NCBI GenBank assembly: GCA_020152595.1
Contig: JAIGNY010001187.1
Location: forward strand, 339,001-403,000
DNA: 64,000 nucleotides
Direction of reading: 5' to 3'
DNA from: Chiridota heheva
Taxonomy: Eukaryota; Echinodermata; Holothuroidea; Apodida; Chiridotidae
Part shown: one piece after another, positions 48,601 through 60,600 of the stretch
How positions within the stretch are numbered: the first letter of the stretch is position 1
Layout: each line of letters opens with the position of its first letter
Position numbers and translations under genes: made by a program
The notes under the pieces: model-generated
What the model saw: the letters and a program-made list of their open reading frames with translations, nothing else
Told to the model about the DNA's origin: nothing
The model's database searches: none

Positions 48601-51600
48601 AATTTTTCTCTTTAAATTGTTAAATTGTAACACTTTTAAAATTGAAACACACAGTTAATATAAACATTACAATAACAAAATATTAATTTCTGTATTATAT
48701 CAATAAATATTGTTCATTCGTTTTTTGTAAATGCTTTTTCTAAATATTCCAGGAATCTTATCAAATGACAGCAAGACTTTTGCAAACAGAAGTGTATATA
48801 AAAAATTCTTAAAAGATTTTAACAGCATAAAACACTCCCTTGTACATAGATATACCTAGAAAGGTATAAACTAGAAAAATATCATAAACTGAAAAAGAAA
48901 TTATTGTAAGTTTGATTGAAATAAGCAATATGGTGTATTACAGAAGTACTTCATCTACCCAAAACCTAGAACTAGAAACTTTTCAGGCATCAACAATGCT
49001 TTGCATGTTTGAACATGGCGACAATGCTTTGCATGATTGAACATGGCATTCATTGCACTTATTGTTACTAGACTAGGAAGCAATCAGAAGCAATCAAAAA
49101 TAACAAAGAAATCCAAGAAAAGTGTTGTCAATTTTTAGAGGCTTAAATATTCTATGCATTCAAGTTCGACAAATCATACATCCTGTTGCCCAGGACAACC
49201 AAAAGTCGTATCCGGGCAACCATTATATTTAGTCGACCTGCTTGAACTGACAACATTTTTCAGGAAACATTTGCATTGTATGTAAAAAAACAAATTCCGA
49301 GGAAAACCTCATTTACTGTCAGGACAATCACAAATTCATATATTCATGCACGGCGGGCAAGTTGATTCGTTGATTCCTGCTATGACTATGAAAGACAACC
49401 AATCATAACGAGAGAGCTTTGTTATGCAGCCTTTCATTGGTTACTCCAAAATCATCAGGAGTTAGGTATTGCATATAAACATTGTAAGACTATTAGGATC
49501 TATTGATTACATAGTATAACTTTATAGTCAATGCACTCTTTGCTCAAGCACACTGATGTTAGCTATCAGGAAGTGCTCATCAAAGCACACTGATGTTACC
49601 TATCGGGAAGTGCTCATCAAAGCACACTGATGTTAGCTATCGGGAAGTGCTCATCAAAGCACACTGATGTTAGCTATCAGGAAGTGCTCATCAAAGCACA
49701 CTGATGTTAGCTATCAAGAAGTGCTCATCAAAGCACACTGATGTTAGCTATCGGAAAGTGCTCATCAAAGCACACTAATGTTAGCTATCGGGAAGTGCTC
49801 ATCAAAGCACACTAATGTTAGCTATCGGAAAGTGCTCATCAAAGCACACTAATGTTAGCTATCGGGAAGTGCTCATCAAAGCACACTGATGTTAGCTATC
49901 AGGAAGTGCTCATCAAAGCACACTGATGTTAGCTATCAGGAAGTGCTCATCAAAGCACACTGATGTTAGCTATCAGGAAGTGCTCATCAAAGCACACTGA
50001 TGTTAGCTATCGGGAAGTGCTCATCAAAGCACACTAATGTTAGCTATCAGGAAGTGCTCATCAAAGCACACTAATGTTAGCTATCGGGAAGTGCTCATCA
50101 AAGCACACTGATGTTAGCTATCGGCAAGTGCTCATCAAAGCACACTGATGTTAGCTATCGGCAAGTGCTCATCAAATAGCTATCGGGAAGTGCTCATCAA
50201 AGCACACTGATGTTAGCTATCGAGAAGTGCTCATCAAATCTCTTTTCACGGATGCTCCTTTCTCTGCACTTACAATATTATACAAACACAATTATTCAAC
50301 AGGAAGTCAGTAAAGCAAGCACGTTCTTCACAGCTAGCTGGTCTTCTTGGTACAGCCTGAACCATGAAAAAAGGCACAATAAGTGCAAAAAAGATGTATA
50401 TACAGATGCATGCCAAATAGCACTGGCAATTGTCAAGTTAAAATTAAGTTACCCTAGAGTTCGTTCTTCTGCAATAACTAAAGAGACCTTAAGGCTCCAA
50501 ATGACTCACAAAATTGCTCATTTTTTTGACAATGCAGGGAATGCCTTGAAATGTACTAAAGCCTGAAAAAGGTTGGTTGGTTGATGGGGTTTAAAGTATT
50601 GATAGAATTGTGCCATAGAGGTTCACATCAACTCGAATCAATTGTACAAGAAAACAATAGGTGGAGCAGCAAGTATCAGTAGGTGGTGGTAGCTTTGGTT
50701 CAGTGGTCAGGTGCAAGTGCTGGGTGTCAGGTGACGTTGTTATAATTACTACCTCAGACTTTTCTCACCACTAGCAAAGACCTCTTCCACAACAACCCAC
50801 CCCCTAAACTCTCTCTCTATATATCCTCTCAAAGCAAAAGCTGAATAAGTCTGTGCTTTGTAAAGGAAAATTTACAGTTCCATTTTTTACAAGTTCAACA
50901 TTGGTTTCTTGAGTGCACCTGTAAGACATTTGCACAAAGAAATCAATGGGACTCCCTTAAATATACATCTTTAACAAAATGAAAGACGCCTTACTCTTGC
51001 AAGAGCCGCTTTGATTACTGGTTCATACTGCGATGGTGCAGGGGTTGGATGTCGGCGCAGCAGTGCACTCTGGGTAAACTCCTGGAGAATCTTACGAGCA
51101 ACGGTTATGTTTGCCAGCAACATGAATTCTTCCACCATTGAGTTAGTCTCTCTGAGAAACAAAATGATACAAATAATTAACTTAATATATTGAAGTCATT
51201 TTCATGAATACAGAAAAGTCATTAAAAATTAGAAGTATATATTATCTTCGCTGACATGTTCACCATTTTATTGTAAATTTGTGACATCAGAAAGGGAAAA
51301 CCTATGACTTTCCTAATGATAATTTATTAGGTTTCAATCATTCACAAATATTAATTGAACCAGAGCAGTTCAATATAACCAAGAGTTTTTGGAATATCTA
51401 TCATACCCCAATAAAAAAAAAACAATCTGAAAACAGTCAGTGACTGAGATTTTGGACATAATTGTTTTTAAATATATCAAGAAGAATTTGAGCTATCTAC
51501 TCTACCATGTATCAAAAACTTTTGCATACATTAAACATTCTTAAAAAATTTGAAGGCATAATTGTAAATGGTGACTGAATGATCAGAACTATTGCCAGAA

Positions 51601-54600
51601 TTGAATTCAAAGGAGACAGAGCTGGATTTCTGACGAGAGTTCTGTGTTGTGTCCTACAGACACTTTATTTCACTTGCTGTCCTCTTTCATACATCACGAT
51701 TCTTCCACACATTAAAAATTGATGTAATTTCCGGACTATTCTGTTGAGAATGTAAAGCTCTTTCTGTTGAATATAAAATCCATACCTCCTGATACACCTT
51801 TACACTAAAAGACCAATAGGAAAGGAGGGTAAAAAGAAACAAGTCTCCTCAGTCATTACCTCATTTCCTTCTGCTGAACCTCTATGGGATCATGAGTTTC
51901 AGAATCTATGTTGAAGCGGATTTCAGGTGACGCAAGCACCAAGGCACTATGGAGAACAATCATCATTTCATTATGAAAGGAACATTTCCATAGATATTTA
52001 TTTTTTAATATATGATATAGAAAATTTGTAGCAACAAAAGTGGTGAAAAAACTATGTTAATATCTTATTCCGTTTAGAAGTTATAACAATTTAATGTGAG
52101 AAAAATGCTCTTTAAAACACCTTGTGCAATATGTCCTTCAGCTTGGTGATGTCATCAAGGCAATTCCAGCACAGTTCTTATGTATTTCTTATAAATCTAA
52201 TCACACTTTTTTTACATTATCGGACAGCATTTTTTATTCGTTATAGAGATAGGTGGATTATATAATTTACAAGAAAAATTTTGTTTTTCCCTTGGTGTAG
52301 ATCACATTTTCAATGAGAAAAAAATCCAAATCATTTTTAAAGAAATACAAAAGACGCTTTGCTGAAATTATCTCTATGACATCACAGATGTTGCAAATCA
52401 GTCACTTTCATCTAAATTCAAAAAACTTTTAAATTTTGCAAGTTCTAAATGGAATAAGATATTAACATATTTTTTTACCACTTTGTTTTTTAAATTTTTC
52501 TCTATCATATATGAAAAAAGAAAATCCATGGGAATATTCCTTTAAGAACATTTTCCTGATATGAACTGTTTCATCTTTGGGCTAAAACATTTTTTTAAAT
52601 CCAAAGCATTTGATACTACAAATTTAACCAGATTCTTTAATACATCATGTTCATATTGTAAGAAGAATTTATATCAGTTAATATTTGTTCCTCTTAAAGT
52701 CTTATTTCCTATTGATTAAAAGCTGTATCCAAAATAAAGAAAGGCATTAAGGTACTTTAAAATTGTTCTCTTTTGCTATACAAGAATGTTTATTATCTTA
52801 ATGTGCTTTTTATCTTAAGTCTAATCCTTTTTGTTAAGAGAGTTTGCATTATATTCACTGGTCTCCAACTAAAAAACATAATACATTTAATGTTATATTG
52901 CAGTCTTGCATGTTTCTTTTAATGTTCGTCCTCATCTTTTTGCAATATGTATGATGAAGGACAGTGGGAAAACTAGAGCACCATTTATAGTATCTGAAAA
53001 TCTTGTAGACATCTAGTTCCAACCATTTTGAGTCTTATTACTTATAAAAATGAAACAATTCCCTCATGGAACAAGAATTTCAAAATACTTCTTTCTTGTA
53101 TTGTCCTTTAGGTGATGTTTTATAAAAACTCACCAAAAAAAAGTTAAAGGAATATTCCTGTCAAATTACATTTATATGATAGAGAACTATTACAGAAAAA
53201 TTGGGTGAAAAAACCATCTTGATATTTTATTACGTTTTCAAAGATTTCAAAAGTGTGTTGAAAAGTGATCAATGCATCTTACATATTTCATCACAAAAAA
53301 ATTGTTTTCTTTCATTTGAGTCTAAGATACAAATGGGCAACTTATGCGCCAAACTATACCCCAAACTTGGTGATAAAATAAAAGATGACTCTAATAATCT
53401 ATAAAGAGGCAATTAAGTTTTAGAGAAATGCATAATAAATTGTTCGTTTGTTTGTTTGTTTGATGAAGGCTTAACAGCACCATGACAGCGAGGATCAAAT
53501 TGTGCCTGAGAGATTAAATTTTCTTTAGGAAGAAAAGAAAATAGAGGAGTCTGAGAGAAGTTACAGGGACTAAAAGCCAGGAAGCTGGGATTAAAAGAGG
53601 AAGTGCAGGGGTGCAAAAAAAGCCAAAGAATTGTCTTAGATCGGCAAGTATGACATCACACTTTACACTGCACTGGTCACACACTGGTGACATCTTTGAA
53701 GAGCAATCACTCTTAAATGGAATAACATATCAACACTTATTTGTTTCTTTAATAGCCCTCTATCACATATGTGAAAATGTAACTTCAGGAGAATCTTCCT
53801 GCTACCCTTACCCTTTGTCCATTCTCTTCTGCCTAAGAACCTTTGACAGCTTATTGAGTCCTCGTAAACTTTTGGCGATGGCATCTGTCTGAGATTCATC
53901 GTCAATCCTCAGCTGTGCTTCCTCGTAGGTAAGGGCTGCCTGTGACAAAAGTTAAATATAGTTTCTTCAAAGAATTAGTTCAGTGGTCAAGCAAGTCCAC
54001 CTTATATAAAAGAGGACGTTCAAAAAGAAACAAACTGGTGAGGAAGCATTCAAAAATCTTAATCCGTGAAGAAGATATCCAAGTGTTAAGTTTTGTCTCA
54101 TTTGTGTAGAAAACTGAAATCAGACTAGTTGTGATGTCACATCCTCACATTCCTCAAAGTCTTTATGTATTATATTATATCTTTTCCTCAGATTTTGTAG
54201 ATTCATTGCCATTTGATATGCTAAGAAAGTAGTAAACAGAAAACTCAAAACCCTTGCCACCCCTCAGGGAAATTTTCTGCCACAGAATAATAATAAAAAT
54301 GTTGAATGTTGAAGTGGCATATGTAACAATTTTTACATAGCTCTCCCTTAAAATTCCCCACTTGAGTAGTGGGGGTATTTACGAGAATTAAAATTTGTTT
54401 TCTTTGGTCTCCCCAAATGTGAAATAAGTGCCAGCACTGGCAGGGAGTTAACCTGCAATAAACCAGTGAGTCTGGCATCCTATTTAGGGGAGTCATTTGT
54501 TTCATCTGATTACGCCAAGGAAACTGAAAATAAGCACCCCATGATCACAGTACGATTTTAGCAACCTTAGCTTAACAATGTCTTAACAAGACTTTTGTCC

Positions 54601-57600
54601 CTCTTTCCGCATAGTGACGAATGTATGAAAACATAGTTTTGCAAGAATCGATGTTAAAGATTTTTAATTTTGTAATTTACTTTTCATTGTGATTCTGAAA
54701 GGTAAAATAATACATTTTTATACCTTATTGAAGATGGCAAAAGATACAAGATGTGAAAATTATTACAAAAATGTATAAATCTGTTCTCCTTCACGTTTTT
54801 ATTCGTCCCAAAGACATTCGCCAGTATGCGGAATTGATATACAGAGGTAGTACAAAATAATATTCATCACTATGCGAAAAGATGGACAACATGTCATTAG
54901 ATATTTAAAGTTCCTGTTGGTACACTCTGAGTGATATCACTTGTGAATGATGTTGTTTTGCATGCTTCCAATTAGGGTGTTTCAGCTGACATCACAAGGT
55001 CATGTGACTTTGTTTATATTGCCAATTTGTTGGTCAAAACCACTGTCGTCTGCTGTATATTCAATTAGAATTACATACGTTTGCAAGTTGTTATATCAGA
55101 TTATTTTTGCAAGATAATTATGTTGGAATCTTGCTGTGTCATTGGTTGCACTAATAGATGTGTGCGTGGAATAAAAAGACATTTTCTCCATTTCCATCTG
55201 ATCATGATCGACGTTCGATGTGGGTTTCTGCTGTACGATGCAACGGCTTTCTAACCCAGGCTTTCAACCTATGGTAGGCCTTACACACTAGGATTTGCAG
55301 CGAGCACTTTATATCAGGTATGTAGGTTTTGTCTGAGATAACGAACAATCAGATGGCGTTAACGTTAAAGTTACTCTTCGTATATGCAGTGAAAATATAG
55401 CTAACTTAAGAAAAATATAAAGAAAAATTGGAGGAGAGCAAAAAACTGCAATCAGTAAAATTTGCTGAACTGGTGGTACTGGTAGGTTAGCATGTAATAT
55501 GTTTGTTGTATGTGTGATGTGACTGAGCTGTGTGAAGACGCGTGAAACTTAACAACGCTGCTGCCTGGCAAAATGGAGTCCAGTTGAGTTAGAGTCACGT
55601 GATGAGATCCTCTATAGCACAAAGGTATTTAAGTCTGTCAGCCTGTTCTTACATTTGTAAAGTATACAAATCTAAAGTATATCATTTTGCTGATTTTTTA
55701 TGTATAAAGAAAAATATTTTATTGTATATTGTTAAATTTTGCATTGATGAATCAATTAATATAGGTTTCAAAGAGAATAAATAATGGACAAAAAGAAAAG
55801 TTGTTTTGTAAATTATGTGAAAAGGCAAACATTTTATCATAGCTGTCCATTAGTGCTGTGAACATTTACAAAAAAGATAATTGGGATTAATCATTTTGTT
55901 GTTCAGCCTTGCCATTGAAAATCATTACCATTCATACAACACACAAATAAGGCCCAAAATACTCCAATCAATGACATTTACAAATGTTAAACAGGATTAG
56001 AATAAATTAAAGAAGCAGAAATTAGCCGTACTCACTTAGAATGAGGATATTTGTTGCTTTGATTTTGCCGAACAGTTTGTGATATGCACCGTGAATGTAC
56101 AATAAACAGTGTAACAGTAACATAAGGCTTCAATCTATCTCGATCAAAATCCAGTTTTACAAGCTGTAAAACTGACCCAAAAATACACAATTAAAACAGC
56201 TTCAATTGCCTGTGCCTGACGAGTCAAATAAATTGTACAAAAACGAAAAAATGTTACAAAATTAACATGTAAAACAAGGTTTAAACAGAGCTGAGTTGCA
56301 GCACACTCCGTGCAAAAGTGGCCAACTTGGCAGAGGAATGGGATTTTGATTTCTGGGTGGTGGCGCAGTTTTGAAATTTTATACAACACAACATATTTTT
56401 GTATGGTGCATGATGTGAGCACAGTGAAAACGGAAAAGATTGGGGCTAAATGACTTTGAAGGGAACTGTTTTGTCATTTCTAAACCAAATTTAAATTCAT
56501 ATTTTCTATGAATTTTAATACTGTAGGAATAATCTTTTTACTACTTTGAAATCAGAATTCCAGCGTTGATTTGTTTAAATGTTTTGGGGTAATTATTTTG
56601 TGCCTATGGAAAGTTTTGCTAGTAATCGTGATTAATCGCTAAACTGCTGCAAATTTGGGCAATTACACATTTAGTAAAGTTGCTTAAAGTTGACAGTACT
56701 ACTCTCCATTACTCAGAAATTTGATTACATCACCAACCAGCGCTCAAAATTAACGTAGGCCCGCTAGCCCGGGGCAAGTAGAACTTACATCCGGGCTAGC
56801 TGAAACTGATCTTTCCGAGCCCGCCGGGCAAGTAACCAGAAAAAAATATATACCTTAAGACTTTTCAAAAATACATTACTACACATCACTTACACAAGCC
56901 AAAATGCATAATTGTCCACTTCATAAGGTTGAAAAGCCATAATTAACGAAAAACTTTACATAAAGATTATACTTATTTACCGTTACGTTGTCACTACTAC
57001 TACCGCACACAATACAGGCACATTGTTCTAAGTGTGGTTTTTCGTACTCAAAACAGATTTTGCTCTACATAACGTTAGTTTTACGACTGGGGTATGTGAA
57101 AATATATTTGAGTTGAAAAAAAAGCATTGTTTACTTCTATCTTTTCTCTGTAGGGACCAAAGTTTTTAAGCTTTTTGACGTACGTTTTCTCGGGCAAGTC
57201 AGCAGTCCATTCAGGCTAGTAGAAAAGGAGTCAAGGTTAGTGGTTAAAGTGTGCTAATTTCGAACCCTGTCACCAACTGAAACTCAAACATTTTCTTCTT
57301 ACCCTGGATTTGATGACACTTTTCATGAATCTTGTGCTGACCACTTCTGTTTCTGGCGTCAACTCCCAAATCACAGAAAAGGCAAACCTTTCCACATTTG
57401 ACCTCAGGGAGCAAAGGTTAGAGCTGAGAAGGTCAGGCACCATATCAATGCGCTGTAAGAAATCAGACAAGACCTTAATATGGGTATATCAAAGAAACAA
57501 GGCAAAACCAAGTGTTTGCTTTTAACTTATAAACAATAAGAATTTAATATAGGTTTATCAAACAAACAGCATATCACCAATAATTTCTCTTCAAGAAATC

Positions 57601-60600
57601 AAGACTAGAATTTAATAGGGGTATATCAAAGAACAGAACACAACCAATTTTGACTCTTTAAAGTCGATTGCAAATATTGATTGACTACTTTTTCAACTCT
57701 GACACCTCCACCACCCTGAGGCAATTCCACCATGCTAAATGTTTGAGTTCATAGCTCTTATTATGAATTCCCCAAGCTCAATACAATCTACCTCTATTAA
57801 TCCCAAGCTTCATCCTCCCAAATCTCTATCAAACTCGTGATCTATTTTGCTCACTTGCAATCTAATCATTTCGGTATGATATACCGTTTGACTTGATTTT
57901 TGTTTTCAGTTGTTTTCATAATAATTCTTTGTTTGATTCCTTTTTTTAGGCATGATTCACATTCCAAATTTGAGGATCAAAATCCTCCCATCACATCTTG
58001 ACATTATGTTGATGACAAAATAACAAACAAACAGTGGCCAAAACATAACCTCTGCCCGACTCCAGTGGCGGAGGTCAACATTCTTCATGTTTGTTCACAC
58101 AGAAAAGTTTCCATTTTTCTCATAACATAAAATGTTCATGGGGCATGTGGAGATGTAAGATCATATTCAGTAACATACAAGACTGAATGAAGTTACGTTT
58201 TCATCACCTATATGGTCATCGACCATTACAATTACTGTTTTCAAGTACTTCATTTTGAGAAAAATGTGTAATATGCATGTATTGTCATGATTTCTGTTGA
58301 GGATTTAAAGAAAGGTGTACTTTTCAAGCTATGTCCCCATTTTTACATAGTAACAAATTCAGGATCGCCTTGAAAAGCTATTTGTCATTTTGACGAATGT
58401 GTTTAAACACATGTTATTGATTATCACGTTTCTTTCCTCATTTTCTATAACTAATAAGTTTTTAAAACTGTAAATAATCAAGAAATGACAGAAACACGAA
58501 AAGTAGATACTTGTGAATCATAGCACTTCGCATACTCATCATTTAAAAACGAAACATTGCTTTTGCACATTCGCCACTACATTGGCTACTATGTCAAAAC
58601 AGGGGCAATTTAAGACTAGCTAGGAAGCACTAATTACCAGCAATGCATGTGACGTGCAACAACACTTTTGGATTGATCAGAACTCGTCACATATTGTTTG
58701 CTGATATATCTTTCACTTGAACTATCGTCCTACAAAGGGGAATGATCTCTAGATCCATCAGTAATGCTATTTACTTACTTTCCAACAACAATTGAAATTT
58801 GACCTATTTCAACAAGCATGTATACCGGAAGTAATTGTTTGATTACTAAGTGACTTGGAACAAAACTATTGCTTTAATTTTGTTTGTTTGTTTAATGAGA
58901 GTTTAACGGCACCACAACAGGAAGGGTCAAATTAAGCCGGAGAGGTTAGATCATTCCAGAGGTAGGAAGGAGAGTAAACAGGGGGAGAATTGAGAAAAAC
59001 ACAAGAACTAAAAGCCAGAAAGCTGGGATGAGAGAGGAGGTGTATGGGTGGAAAAATAATGTAGAGAGAGAGAAGGGGTGGGGAAGGAGGACTAAATATG
59101 GTTGTAGAGGGAAGCATGATGAAGGAAGGAGATAATTTTATCCAGAAGTTTTTTTTGGAAGAGCTCGGCTACTGAGTTGTGGGCAGCGAGGGGAGCTCTG
59201 GGAAGTTTGTACAGGGGGCAAGCAAGGAGAATGTGATAGACTGTGAGGGTAATATGGCAATTGTTGCAGAGGGGTGGGGGGGAGTCAGTAAGGAGGTAAG
59301 AGTGAGTGAGGTGGGTGTGACCTATTCTTTAATTTTGGTGCACTACAACTGCCATTTAATGATTGATTATCCAAATCAATTATGGTCCTGTTTACTTGAT
59401 ACACTATTTCTCATGATATTGCAATATATTTTGACCATGCTTTTATGTTTGTTGTTTGATGAGGGCTTAATGGCACCACGACAACAAGAGTCAAATTGTG
59501 CCTGAGAGGTTAGATCATTCTAGAGGTAGGAAGAAAAGAAAATGGGGAAAATAAGAGAAATACAAGAACTAAAAGTCAGAAAGCTAGCATCGAGAGAGGA
59601 GGTGCATGGGTGAAAGAAAAAAAAGGTAGAGAGAAGGGGGTGGGAGACGGGAACTTAATATGGTTGTAGAGTGAAGCATGATGAAGGAAGGAGATCATTT
59701 TATCCGGAGGGGTTTCTGGAAAAACTCTGCAACTGAATTGTAGGAAGTGAGGCAAGTAAGAAGAAGGTGATGGATTGTGAGGGTGCAATGGCAATTGTTG
59801 CAGAGGGGTTGGGGGAGCCAATAAGGAGATGGGAATGAGTGAGGTGGGTGTAACCTATTCTAAGACGGGTAATATGAACGTTGTCAACACGAGAGAGGTT
59901 GTTGATGGTGGGTTTGATCGGAATGGTGGGCTGGATGATGTGGAGTTTGTTATCAATTCGGGAGTCCCATGAGGTTTTCCAGCGGTCACGGACAAGGGAA
60001 GTGATAAGCGGTTTGATGTCGGAAGGGGTTTTCCGAAATGGGGTAGGGGGGAGGTTGAGGGCAAGCTTAGCGGTTGCATCAGCCCTGTCATTGCCAGGGA
60101 TGCCAACATGGCTGGGTACCCAGAAGAAAAGAATACTTTTTCTGCAGAGGGTGGGAGAAAGGAGTTTTCGGATGAGGAGGTGGGATGTGAAGATATCCCA
60201 TTAAAGATTAAGTAAAGAAGAACAGCCTTGGAGTTGGAGAAGATGGCAAAGTGGCTGAGCGGAGAGTACTCAATCAAGTTGAGGGCGAGAAGGATGGCCT
60301 TTGTCTCGGCTAAAAAGATGGACAAGTAGTCGGGAAGTCTGCTACTGACGGTGATGTCTTGGATGACGGCAGCAGCAGCTGTCTTGTCACCTTCCATGGA
60401 GCTATCAGTATAGATGAAGGTGTAGTTTGAGAGTTGGTCTTTGATTTAGTTGTGGAGATTGATGAAGAGGTTAGGGTGGGTTTGGGTTTTGTGATGAGTG
60501 GAGAGGCCCAGGTGGATAGAAGGGAGGGGTGGCCCAAGGAGGAAAAGTGGGCCAGGAGAAGTTGCCGAGAGTGGCGAGGTTGATGCCGAGATGGAAGAGG

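Noticed and set aside
50210..50566. 118-codon plus-strand frame
   Set aside because: It starts inside the 37-bp array, matches no family I know, and is antisense in a DIS3 intron. It could only be rescued by transcript evidence.
59855..60397. A 180-codon frame as a host gene
   Set aside because: Its first part is the RNase H region of the LINE and the rest is out of frame with the conserved WVPSHVG block. It is retroelement debris.
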